A stretch of 35,381 bases of DNA from a virus. Positions within the stretch are counted from its first letter, which is position 1. The number at the start of each line of letters is the position of its first letter. The notes below the pieces were generated by a model. The model was given only the letters and a program-made list of their open reading frames with translations. It did no database searches and was not told the DNA's origin. Shown here piece by piece: positions 12,153-20,221 of this stretch. The position numbers were made by a program, and so were the translations under genes. The stretch spans positions 1-35,381 of IMG/VR virus record IMGVR_UViG_3300037963_001991; one strand, 5' to 3'.

Positions 12153-13526
12153 ATGGAAGCACACGAAATCCTAAGTAAGCACGACATTAACGACCATCCC
12201 TCAAGAATCGCATTCGCCCGATTCTTAGCCAAACACTATCCCCAAAAAACAGTTAAGGGATGGGAGATGTACTTAATTAAAACACAGAACCAAAACCAAA
12301 GTGACGCAGGTACATATTACTATGACGAAGAACTCGACCACTACACCACGCAACTTATATCCGGTCAAATCTCAATGTCCGGTGATGAACACCGAGAGAT
12401 GATTCTTGATTATGCCGCACCAATCAGTATGCCTATCGCATCAATTTGTACCAAGTACAATATACCACGCTCGCATTTTGACCAGTATCGACGCATACAC
12501 AAGTTTACACGCAATACTATCCCTATGACTAATGAACAAATCATGGAGGATGAAGAAGATTGGGTGTTAAATGAACTCGTTGAGGCTCGTCGTCATACTA
12601 TGACCGGCAAACTCGCCAAGAAAGAACACGCTCAACTTGTTAAAGACGCTACTAACTGGCGTGAACTGGAGATTAACTTCCTAAATCATTTGCCCGAACT
12701 AAAGAAGGCGGCTACTAAAGTACCAAAACTTAAGTTCCCCGAAGCAACTAATCCCTACGCTCTCGTAGTATGCCCAACAGATTTCCATTGGGGTAAAGGG
12801 GGATGGGTTGATGAAGTCGGAGAAAGTTACAACTTCGAGGAAGCAAAGCACCGACTTTTTACCAAGACCCAAGAATTAATATCCCGCATACCATCTACGC
12901 CCGAAAAAATCTATGTGGGCGCAGGTAGTGATTGGTTTCATGTAGATAACGACGCAGGTACTACTACCAAAGGTACACCGCAAGATATGTGCGGTTCACC
13001 TGCTGAAATACTAATCACCGGATGTAAACTGGCTCGTGAGCATATTGACTTACTGAGACAAATAGCACCTATCGAAATCGTAATGATGGCAGGTAATCAC
13101 GACAGGCATTCCTCATTAGCACTAATGATGTATCTATCAGCCGCCTATGAGGACTGTGATGATGTTAATATTATGATTACTCCAAACAATCGACGCTACA
13201 TTACCTACGGTAATAACTTACTTGGCTTTACTCATGGTGACGGATTGAATAAGAAAATCAGTATGGGTAGTCTAATGGCAGTCGAAGCAAGGAGAGAGTG
13301 GGGTGCTTGTGAGCATAAGATATGGTTTCACGGACACTTACACCATCAAAGACTACATGAAAAAGATGGCGTATTAATTATGCAAATGCCATCCTTAGCA
13401 GGTCACGACAGATACCATGCTCGTTCCGGCTACACTATGGCTAAGGCAGGTTTAGCCGCCTATTTCATTGATACAGAACAAGGTTACATTGGTTCACTAT
13501 TCGCACCTATTACGGAGAGTGATTGA
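12153..13526 (+). CDS. HTH-containing calcineurin-like metallophosphoesterase, 457 aa
   Basis: Residue numbers are from the ATG at 12153, which fits the TATA spacing; a GTG at 12135 is the alternative. The N-terminal third contains a helix-turn-helix-like segment (ASICTKYNIPRSHFDQYRRI, about 96-115). The C-terminal half has the full metallophosphoesterase signature: TDFHWG (Asp210, His212), GAGSDW (Asp260), GNHDRH (Asn315-Asp317), THGDG (His361) and FHGHLHH (His393, His395). These residues bind two metals in SbcD/Mre11-type nucleases and phosphatases. Lying one small gene upstream of the large terminase and with a DNA-binding-like N-terminus, it may stand in for, or work with, a small terminase. 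A nuclease or DNA-repair role is the alternative. Confidence 0.88.
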   Translation: MEAHEILSKHDINDHPSRIAFARFLAKHYPQKTVKGWEMYLIKTQNQNQSDAGTYYYDEELDHYTTQLISGQISMSGDEHREMILDYAAPISMPIASICTKYNIPRSHFDQYRRIHKFTRNTIPMTNEQIMEDEEDWVLNELVEARRHTMTGKLAKKEHAQLVKDATNWRELEINFLNHLPELKKAATKVPKLKFPEATNPYALVVCPTDFHWGKGGWVDEVGESYNFEEAKHRLFTKTQELISRIPSTPEKIYVGAGSDWFHVDNDAGTTTKGTPQDMCGSPAEILITGCKLAREHIDLLRQIAPIEIVMMAGNHDRHSSLALMMYLSAAYEDCDDVNIMITPNNRRYITYGNNLLGFTHGDGLNKKISMGSLMAVEARREWGACEHKIWFHGHLHHQRLHEKDGVLIMQMPSLAGHDRYHARSGYTMAKAGLAAYFIDTEQGYIGSLFAPITESD

Positions 13527-13673
13527 TTGCCTTCGCAACTCCTATACCGCAACCGTAGAAAATGCAGTAATTGTGGTAGGGAAACCTTTGCTTGTTATAC
13601 ATCATGCAAACAATGGGATAAAAAAGAAAAGCGCATGGTCTATTGTGGCTACCTACGAATAATAAGAGAGTGA
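13527..13673 (+). CDS. 48-aa zinc-finger protein between metallophosphoesterase and terminase
   Basis: A basic 48-residue protein starting with TTG on the base after the upstream stop, with GGAG ten bases before. It carries RRKCSNCGRETFACYTSCKQW, that is C13-x2-C16-x6-C23-x4-C28, plus C40, a treble-clef-like zinc finger. The next gene begins five bases after its stop. The frame is short and starts with a rare codon, but the Cys spacing, basic charge and gap-filling position argue that it is real. It could bind DNA during packaging; this is inference from location. Confidence 0.62.
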   Translation: MPSQLLYRNRRKCSNCGRETFACYTSCKQWDKKEKRMVYCGYLRIIRE

Positions 13674-13677
13674 TAAC

Positions 13678-15201
13678 ATGGTAATGCCTAACTTCCACCT
13701 ACAAAGGTCAAGACACGATATTAAACATTTTTACGAATGGCTATCGCCCGAATACAAATGGGCTGACCACATAGAAGAGTGGATGAATATGTATGGCGAC
13801 AGACAAGGGGCATCAGTCCACCGTGTCTGTATTATTGCGCCTCGTTCTCATAGCAAATCCGCTACACTCCGAGTAAAACTATTACATATGTGTTTATTCG
13901 AGAAGCGCAACGGCAACCCTATGGAGATATGGTTATTCTCCGCCTCGATTCGACAGGCAACAAACCGTCTTGAAGAAATCAAAACAGATATGCGCCGACA
14001 CCCCGAATTACGAAAGTATCTCGACGAGCGTAAGTCTAACAAACAAAGAATACAGTTTACTAACGGTGCTTGGATTCAAGCAACTGGTGTAGGTTCAGCG
14101 ATTAGAGGCGAACACCCCGCAGTAGTAGCACTTGACGATGTACTCGCTGAGATGGGGGATATGACTATGGACTCCGTTAGAGAGTGGTTCAAGAAAGTAG
14201 TTACACCAATGCTTGACCCGAATACATCTTGTTTTGTAGTAGGTACGCCTATGTCACATACTGACTTGTATGCTACGGAAATGTTATCCGAAAGAGCAAA
14301 GCAGGTATGGAAATCAAAAACATGGTCGGCATTTCCCAACTGGGATGAATGGAAGGCTGACCCCGATAATGTATCACTCGAACCCTTGTGGCCGGAATTT
14401 AGACCTGTCGAGTTTCTCTTGGAACAAAAAATCAGCATTGACGACGACCTCGCCTTCGCTCAAGAGTATTTGTGTAAGGTCGTGGATGATGATTCCCAAG
14501 TCTTCAACAGGCATCTCATCCGTAAAAACATAGACATAAACTCCGTTGGAGGTATGAATGTTCAACTCGATGATAGTTCCCGATTCATAGTAGGATTCGA
14601 CCCTGCTCATGGTATAGGCAAAGATTACTCCGTCTTAATATGCTTACGGCAAGATGAGCAAGGATATGTGCATTTTGTTGATATGTGGCGCAAAAATGAC
14701 TTCCCGCCGGACAAGCAAGCCGACATGATTATCGAGTGGGCAAAACACTTCAAAGCACCTGTGGCGGCTGAGGATGTAGGTTTCCAAAGATTATACGAAA
14801 CTATTATCGAACAGAAGGGAGGCCATCTTGATTATCGACCATCAAAGGCATCTAACAAGGGATTGAAGCAAGGATTGATGAATAGATTAAGAGTTTGGTT
14901 TGAAAGAGAACTTGTAGTATTCCCCTTTGGAACTGATGAAATAAGAAAGAAAGTCGGTATCATACTGGATGAATTAGAAAACCATGTATGGAAAAATGGC
15001 GAGATAGTAGATGTCGGCAAGCATAACGATACTGTCATGGCTCTCGCTCATGCAATAGACCAATTCAAACCTAAAGGTTCGGGCGGTATGCCTATGGTTA
15101 CTGGTATTACTGGTGGATGGAACAAGAGTAAAACTAATTCCAAACCAAAAGGCATTAATCGTCGAAGACCGTCGAATAGTAAGTATGTGGGCTTTTTGTG
15201 A
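13678..15201 (+). CDS. terL: Terminase large subunit, 507 aa
   Basis: The ATP-driven motor that pumps viral DNA into the prohead and cuts it. The ATPase domain has a Walker A variant, APRSHSKSAT (54-63, Lys60), a Walker B strand, VVALDDVLAE (149-158), and a coupling motif, VVGTPMSHTD (187-196). The RNase H-like nuclease domain shows GFDPAHGIGKDYS (Asp308), AAEDVGF (Glu365) and KHNDTVMALAHA (Asp451). All key residues are present and the length is normal for the family. It is the anchor gene that identifies this as a Caudoviricetes genome. No classical small terminase is next to it; the two upstream genes are candidates for that role. Confidence 0.96.
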   Translation: MVMPNFHLQRSRHDIKHFYEWLSPEYKWADHIEEWMNMYGDRQGASVHRVCIIAPRSHSKSATLRVKLLHMCLFEKRNGNPMEIWLFSASIRQATNRLEEIKTDMRRHPELRKYLDERKSNKQRIQFTNGAWIQATGVGSAIRGEHPAVVALDDVLAEMGDMTMDSVREWFKKVVTPMLDPNTSCFVVGTPMSHTDLYATEMLSERAKQVWKSKTWSAFPNWDEWKADPDNVSLEPLWPEFRPVEFLLEQKISIDDDLAFAQEYLCKVVDDDSQVFNRHLIRKNIDINSVGGMNVQLDDSSRFIVGFDPAHGIGKDYSVLICLRQDEQGYVHFVDMWRKNDFPPDKQADMIIEWAKHFKAPVAAEDVGFQRLYETIIEQKGGHLDYRPSKASNKGLKQGLMNRLRVWFERELVVFPFGTDEIRKKVGIILDELENHVWKNGEIVDVGKHNDTVMALAHAIDQFKPKGSGGMPMVTGITGGWNKSKTNSKPKGINRRRPSNSKYVGFL

Positions 15202-15244
15202 TAATAATAATACATCATAACTTCTACTTTACTATTTGAGAGTT

Positions 15245-15466
15245 ATGTCGGATGAGGTTGATGGGGATAACATAGGAGAAGTGTTTGATGCGCTTTTCAA
15301 AGGTGAAGAATTTACAGTTTGTTACGATGAAATCTTTAATTTTTGCTACACAGTACCGGAAACTAAGGCGATTTCATGGGGTTTGGTAATCTTAGAGGTA
15401 TTATTTTGGACTTTTACAGGCTTTTTAATATATAAACGATATAAAAAGCGGAGAATGTTAAAGTAG
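15245..15466 (+). CDS. 73-aa single-pass membrane protein
   Basis: An acidic N-terminal half, then a hydrophobic helix (ISWGLVILEVLFWTFTGFLI, about 43-62) and a very basic end (YKRYKKRRMLK). This predicts an N-out, C-in membrane protein. The ATG at 15245 is preferred to a TTG at 15236; neither has a strong ribosome-binding site. It lies between terminase and portal, an unusual place for a membrane protein. It may be a lysis or host-envelope factor, but no family is recognised. Confidence 0.65.
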   Translation: MSDEVDGDNIGEVFDALFKGEEFTVCYDEIFNFCYTVPETKAISWGLVILEVLFWTFTGFLIYKRYKKRRMLK

Positions 15467-15488
15467 CGAATCGTTTATAGCGCAGGTC

Positions 15489-16910
15489 ATGGCGTGGTAT
15501 AACCCTTTTTCTTGGACTGCATCTACCAAAGATGCTGAAAAAATAAGCATACCTACTTATGCAACTTCAAGTAGGCAAGGTGAAACACCTTTTGCTTTCA
15601 TAGCGGCAGGTATAGAGGACATAGTAAAGAACACAGAAGACATGAGAAAGACTCAAGATTACTCAAATAAATTTGATTTGTTTGACAGTATGTTAAATTA
15701 CGACCCCGAACTTAATGGCGCAGTAAGAACAATATCCTTAACTGCTAACAAATATAAGTTAGAAGGTGGCAAAAACGCATCTATCCGTAATGCAATAAAA
15801 TCTTTGACCCAAGAAGTTATTGATTTTGACGATTTACTGATAAATGGTATGAGAAATTTGATGGTTTACGGTAATGATATGTCAAAATTGGTAGGTAAAT
15901 CGGGGGTTGGAATAACAAAGATACAATCCCTCCCTATTGCTCAAATGACAATTCTTGATGATAGACCGGCCAACACGCAAACAGACAAAGATAACGCTAT
16001 TATGGAGGCAAAAAAATACATTTTACGAGAACAAGGTCGAGATGTTATGGAGTTTGCCGCTTCGGAAATACTACACATAAGAATAGACTACCGTTCATAC
16101 TGGTTTAGAGACAGACTTGGCCGATGGACTTACGGTGTTTGGGGCGCATCCCGCTTTGAATCATTACAACAGGCTATCCGAGCAAAGTATAACAGTATGA
16201 ATAATCGTATCGCTTTAGAAGACAGTCTAACCAAACAATACATCACAATAGGTGCGGAAGCAATTGAAGGTATCACAGACCCCGACGAACAACAGGAGAG
16301 GCTTAACTATATCATGGATTCAATCGGAACTTTGTTAGACGGACTAAGAGCCGACCAAGTTCCTATCCTACCGCACTATGTCAATATGGAGTTTGTGGAC
16401 TTGAAGAATACTATCCCCGATAACTCCGGCTTCTTAGATTCGGTAAACGCTGATATTTCATCAGTACTTCATGTACCAAGAGTATCTATGGGTCAAGAGC
16501 GAGGCTCAACCTTCGCCGCTACATACAATGCAAGTCAATGGTCTGTACAGGCAATCCGTAGACTACAAGCAATCTTGGCTCAATCTATCCGCCAACTATT
16601 CTCTAAGCATCTTGAATTATTAGGTATTAATCATACTATGGCTGATTTACCAAAGTTAGTTTTTGAGCCTATGGATGAAGAGTCACCATTTGAACATACA
16701 AGGAGAGTTACAATGGCTTACGACGCAGGTTTAACTACATTAAATGAGGCTCGTGAAGACTTAGGTTTACCTGCCGAAAGGGGCGAATTAGGCAAATACA
16801 GAAATAACACGCCGACTAACGATAAATCAACGGGCGAGTTGCCTCGTGAAAATGAGAACAAAGAACCCGAAGAAGCGCAACCCGACGAAAGTGAGATGAT
16901 GGAGGAATAA
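15489..16910 (+). CDS. Portal protein, 473 aa
   Basis: Forms the dodecameric ring at one capsid vertex through which DNA passes and to which the tail attaches. Recognised from overall layout and segments such as FDSMLNYDPELNGAVRTISL near the N-terminus, AASEILHIRIDYRSYWFRD, YGVWGASRFESLQQAI and VNADISSVLHVPRVSMGQER, which match the stem, wing and crown regions of phage portals. The C-terminal 50 residues are acidic and probably disordered. Length and position after the terminase are typical. The exact portal family is not decided. Confidence 0.9.
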   Translation: MAWYNPFSWTASTKDAEKISIPTYATSSRQGETPFAFIAAGIEDIVKNTEDMRKTQDYSNKFDLFDSMLNYDPELNGAVRTISLTANKYKLEGGKNASIRNAIKSLTQEVIDFDDLLINGMRNLMVYGNDMSKLVGKSGVGITKIQSLPIAQMTILDDRPANTQTDKDNAIMEAKKYILREQGRDVMEFAASEILHIRIDYRSYWFRDRLGRWTYGVWGASRFESLQQAIRAKYNSMNNRIALEDSLTKQYITIGAEAIEGITDPDEQQERLNYIMDSIGTLLDGLRADQVPILPHYVNMEFVDLKNTIPDNSGFLDSVNADISSVLHVPRVSMGQERGSTFAATYNASQWSVQAIRRLQAILAQSIRQLFSKHLELLGINHTMADLPKLVFEPMDEESPFEHTRRVTMAYDAGLTTLNEAREDLGLPAERGELGKYRNNTPTNDKSTGELPRENENKEPEEAQPDESEMMEE

Positions 16911-16912
16911 AA

Positions 16913-17344
16913 ATGAGTCAAAAAGGTCACAGTTTCAATGACAAGATGGTTTCATCAACAGTTAAACCGGCAATTTATCTTTGGTTGTTGGCTTGTGCCG
17001 CAGTAGTAGGTATGGGTATTTGGAAGCCCGATGTAGTTCTTCAAAACCTTGACGGCTTTATTGCACTTATCGCAATTATTGGCGGTGTAGCCGCACCTGC
17101 ACTACAAACTGTTCTCCGTATGTGGGAGTCCGAACAATCGCAAGAAGTTGATAATATACCGATTGGATTAAAGCACGAAAGAGAACTTAAGACTGCTATG
17201 GATGAGCATAACATTGAATTACAGAAGGTTGCTCAAGCACATATGAATGAAATGAAAACTTCGGCTCAAAAACACGCTCAAGAAATTGAGAAGATAAAGT
17301 TAGAAAGTACAACTGAAAAGAAACCTATCACCAAGAGAAAGTGA
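16913..17344 (+). CDS. Two-TM plus coiled-coil protein, possible holin or head-associated membrane protein
   Basis: A 143-residue protein with two predicted membrane helices (about 19-37 and 48-68) separated by a short loop, then a long charged coiled coil (about 75-135) ending in a Lys-rich tail. A strong GGAGGAA ribosome-binding site overlaps the portal stop. Two short helices and a basic C-terminus fit class-II holins, yet the long coiled coil and the place between portal and protease are unusual for a holin. A structural role at the portal vertex, or a membrane-piercing role at infection, is also possible. Confidence 0.7.
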   Translation: MSQKGHSFNDKMVSSTVKPAIYLWLLACAAVVGMGIWKPDVVLQNLDGFIALIAIIGGVAAPALQTVLRMWESEQSQEVDNIPIGLKHERELKTAMDEHNIELQKVAQAHMNEMKTSAQKHAQEIEKIKLESTTEKKPITKRK

Positions 17345-17348
17345 TTTC

Positions 17349-17801
17349 ATGTATGTAGTGTCCGGCTTAACACATATTGATTTAGAAATAGTTTGGGGCA
17401 GTAAAGTACCTACTGCAAGCGACAAAGGTTATCCTCCAATCTTTGATAAAATGTCCTTTTGGGTATTGTACCACGAAGATGAAGTTATAGCCTATACTGG
17501 TTCTCTTAGAATAACCGATGATATAGTATTAGTAGGTAATACATACATTAGAAAAGAACACAGGAACAAAGGTCTACATTCATTCTTATTAGAAAAAAGA
17601 AACGAATCTCGATTACTAAAAGATAGTATCAAAGTAACAGTTATCAACCCAATCGAAGATTCTAAAAAAGAAAATCTAATCAAGGTTGTAACTAAACTTG
17701 GTTATACGAAAGTTGAAAAGTTAGACGATATATCCCCTAATATGCCCGAAGACATTTTTGAGCATATTATGAGTCATAATAAAGAAGTTTGGAGATGTTG
17801 A
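17349..17801 (+). CDS. GNAT-family N-acetyltransferase, 150 aa
   Basis: GNAT enzymes transfer an acetyl group from acetyl-CoA to an amine. The acetyl-CoA loop is NTYIRKEHRNKGLHSFLLEK (about 64-83), a form of R-x-x-G-x-G/A in which the second Gly is not kept. It follows a typical beta strand (DEVIAYTGSLRI). NLIKVVTKLGYTKVE (109-123) matches the C-terminal GNAT helix-strand. Length is normal. The gene sits four bases after the upstream stop, inside the head module between portal and protease, so it is made with the structural proteins. The substrate is unknown; a capsid protein, host protein or small molecule are all possible. Confidence 0.8.
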   Translation: MYVVSGLTHIDLEIVWGSKVPTASDKGYPPIFDKMSFWVLYHEDEVIAYTGSLRITDDIVLVGNTYIRKEHRNKGLHSFLLEKRNESRLLKDSIKVTVINPIEDSKKENLIKVVTKLGYTKVEKLDDISPNMPEDIFEHIMSHNKEVWRC

Positions 17802-17802
17802 A

Positions 17803-19749
17803 ATGCCTACACCTACTGATAATGAGAGTCGTGATGATTTCATTAGCCGATGTATGGGAGATGAGAAAATGAATAATGAGTTCCCCGACCAAAAGCAAAG
17901 AGCCGCCGTATGTAATTCTTATTTTGAAGCAAGCGAAGAATACGAAGATTGGGGCGTAGAAGCAACCGCCGCCGAATACAAAGGGCGTAAAGTAACACTT
18001 AACAAACCGTTCCGTACAAAGGGCGGTGCTAAGAAATTCGCAGTATATGTAAAGAACAAAAGTGGTAATGTAGTTATCGTGCGCTTTGGCGACCCTAACA
18101 TGGAAATCAAGCGTGACGACCCTAAGAGAAGAAAGGCATTCCGTGATAGGCATAACTGTTCCGAGAAAAAGGATAAAACAAAAGCAGGTTATTGGTCTTG
18201 TAAAATGTGGAGTAAAACACCTGTAAATAAAATGAGTAGTGAGTTTAATAAAACAGACGATACCGTATCAGCCGATATGGGCGATTGTGGACAAAAGGCC
18301 GAAGACTGCGGATGCGGTTGTACTGGGCATGAAGCAAAAGACAAAGACGACCCATGTACCGAAGGCTACGAACAATACGGTATGAAGATGAAAAACGGTA
18401 GAGAAGTACCTAATTGTGTACCTATCTCCAAAGAGGCCGCCGAACCAACTCCAAGAAGTGACGAAACTCATGGCGAATACATGAGCCGTTGTCAAGAAAT
18501 GGGATATAGTGAAGAGGAATGTATGGCCGCACATGACGGTCACGAATTTAAAGTAGAAGGTTATGATAAGAAAAAGGAAAAAGAAGCATCCTATCATAGT
18601 GAAGGTGGCTCTTGTAAAGAGGGTTACGAAAAGAAAGGCGAAATGTGCGTTAGAGTAGCAGTTACTTGTGATATTCAAATAGACAGTATCGACACAGTAG
18701 TTGAAGCATCAACAGGTAGAAGTTTTGTTAGAATTAGTGGAATAGCATTCCATGATGGTGTAAACAAAAACAACTGGGCTATTGCGCCGGAACTTGCATC
18801 CGAACTTACAAGAAAAATGATAGGTGCTGATGTGACACTAAATCATCCTAAGTCCGAGATGGGTAGATTCCGCCGTAATATGGATGGTGGAGTAGACGAG
18901 GCAGTAGTAGGTACTGTTACTGAGGCTATGTACATAGCACGACCTAACGGATATGTAGTAAAATATGTAGCCGAAGTTCACAGAACAGAACTGTTTGAGG
19001 CTCTTGAGTCGGGTCTATGGATGAAGCCGGAATACGGAGTATCTATCGGCGGAACAGGTATACCTTCCGAGATAATAGAATCCGACGAAGAGGGGGGTCG
19101 CCCGACCATGTGGTTCGCTGACGATTTCCAATTCGACCATCTCGCAATAGTACACAAACCGGCGTACCAAGAGGCTAATATTGAAAAAGCAGTTAGGGTT
19201 GAGGCAAATGAAAGTTTTAAGTATCAACCCGATGGTAGCATGGTTCAGTCGCAGGTGAATAAAATGACCGAAGAACAAATTATTGAATCCGAGTCAGTTA
19301 TCGCTTCCGAAGACATGGAAGCACTAAAGGCTGAACTCGCACTAAAAGAAGCACGAATAGCAGAATTTGAAGCGGCAGAAGTAGCAAGAGCAGAAGAGGC
19401 TCGTGTTGCTCTTGTCAGCAAAGCAACTGAACTTGGCATCAAAGGACACGATGAGTTCTCTACTGAGACTCTAACTTCGATGATTGCATCTTGGGAAGCA
19501 TCCCAACCTGCACCAGTAGTCGAGCCAGTTGTCGAAATGACACCTGCTGAACCTGCTTCAAGTGAGCCAGTTGTGGCTACTGAAACACCTTCCGAGCCAG
19601 TTGTAGCAAGTTACTTCAACGGCAAGAAAATGGAAGTTCCCGAATCCCTCTACGCAAGATGCTACAATTCTTGGGTAAACGCTTACAATGGTGTAATGAC
19701 CGGAGTAGACGAAACAAGAGCCAAATTGTATGAGGAACTAAATAACTAA
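17803..19749 (+). CDS. Prohead protease-scaffold polyprotein with extra N-terminal domains, 648 aa
   Basis: Combines maturation protease and scaffold. Residues 1-45 hold a PTPTDNESRDDFISRCM motif like those at the start of marine phage head proteins, and a related PTPRSDETHGEYMSRC copy lies at 215-230. Residues 58-136 form a compact unit with FGDPNMEIKRDDP and RHNCS...YWSCKMW. A Cys-rich linker (162-173) follows. The protease-like part (about 288-465) has His348 in TLNHPK and Ser414 in YGVSIGG, as expected for His/Ser prohead proteases, then FDHLAIVHKPAYQEA. A coiled coil (about 489-540) and a Pro/Val/Glu-rich tail act as scaffold. The third catalytic residue is not identified. GGAG precedes the ATG. 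Confidence 0.82.
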   Translation: MPTPTDNESRDDFISRCMGDEKMNNEFPDQKQRAAVCNSYFEASEEYEDWGVEATAAEYKGRKVTLNKPFRTKGGAKKFAVYVKNKSGNVVIVRFGDPNMEIKRDDPKRRKAFRDRHNCSEKKDKTKAGYWSCKMWSKTPVNKMSSEFNKTDDTVSADMGDCGQKAEDCGCGCTGHEAKDKDDPCTEGYEQYGMKMKNGREVPNCVPISKEAAEPTPRSDETHGEYMSRCQEMGYSEEECMAAHDGHEFKVEGYDKKKEKEASYHSEGGSCKEGYEKKGEMCVRVAVTCDIQIDSIDTVVEASTGRSFVRISGIAFHDGVNKNNWAIAPELASELTRKMIGADVTLNHPKSEMGRFRRNMDGGVDEAVVGTVTEAMYIARPNGYVVKYVAEVHRTELFEALESGLWMKPEYGVSIGGTGIPSEIIESDEEGGRPTMWFADDFQFDHLAIVHKPAYQEANIEKAVRVEANESFKYQPDGSMVQSQVNKMTEEQIIESESVIASEDMEALKAELALKEARIAEFEAAEVARAEEARVALVSKATELGIKGHDEFSTETLTSMIASWEASQPAPVVEPVVEMTPAEPASSEPVVATETPSEPVVASYFNGKKMEVPESLYARCYNSWVNAYNGVMTGVDETRAKLYEELNN

Positions 19750-19767
19750 AATAGGAGATGATGAAAA

Positions 19768-20187
19768 ATGGTAACATATAGCGGATTAACCCCAGTAAAT
19801 GCTGACAGTTTAGGAACAACCTTTGCACAAAAAGGATTGTTGGTAAAGAGAAACGGCGCAAACATAGAAGTAACAACTGACAAGGCTGATATTCCAGTCG
19901 CAGTAACAATAGACGAATCAAGCCGTGATGCGGCAGGTAACTTAGAGGCGGCGGCTGATGCAACAGTAACAGTCGTACCATTGTCGGGTGTTCAATACCT
20001 TACAATTCACACCGCAGGTCTTTTGACAATGGGTGAATCAATCTATGTCCACACCGCAGGTGCGGCGGCTGAGAACGGAAGAGTATCAACTACTTCCGCA
20101 GGTGCTAAGTTTGTAGGATATTACATGGGTGAATCTTACACATCTGTCGAAGGAGACTTAATACCAGTACTTTGTAGGAGTGCTTGA
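19768..20187 (+). CDS. Probable capsid decoration protein, 139 aa
   Basis: A beta-rich, Ala/Gly/Thr-rich protein just upstream of the major capsid protein, the usual place for head decoration or stabilisation proteins. Its rhythm (SLGTTFAQKGLLVKRNGANI near the start, then repeated strands such as AVTIDESSRDAAG and GESIYVHTAGAA) resembles the DUF2190-like decoration family. It has no cysteine cluster and no enzyme motif. GGAG lies ten bases before the ATG. It probably binds outside the mature capsid at symmetry axes; that is inference from family and context. Confidence 0.75.
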   Translation: MVTYSGLTPVNADSLGTTFAQKGLLVKRNGANIEVTTDKADIPVAVTIDESSRDAAGNLEAAADATVTVVPLSGVQYLTIHTAGLLTMGESIYVHTAGAAAENGRVSTTSAGAKFVGYYMGESYTSVEGDLIPVLCRSA

Positions 20188-20221
20188 GGAAAATAAATAA
20201 AAAATATAGGAGATGATTAAT

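Noticed and set aside
7601-12153. Bacterial host, suggested by the hairpin terminators
   Set aside because: Promoters lack -35/-10 pairs, and TATA boxes at about -26 from leaderless ATGs fit archaeal transcription better. Not fully excluded.
13468-13662. 64-aa frame overlapping the metallophosphoesterase end
   Set aside because: The alternative frame at 13527-13673 has ordered cysteines, a start right after the upstream stop and a GGAG site, and explains the gap better.
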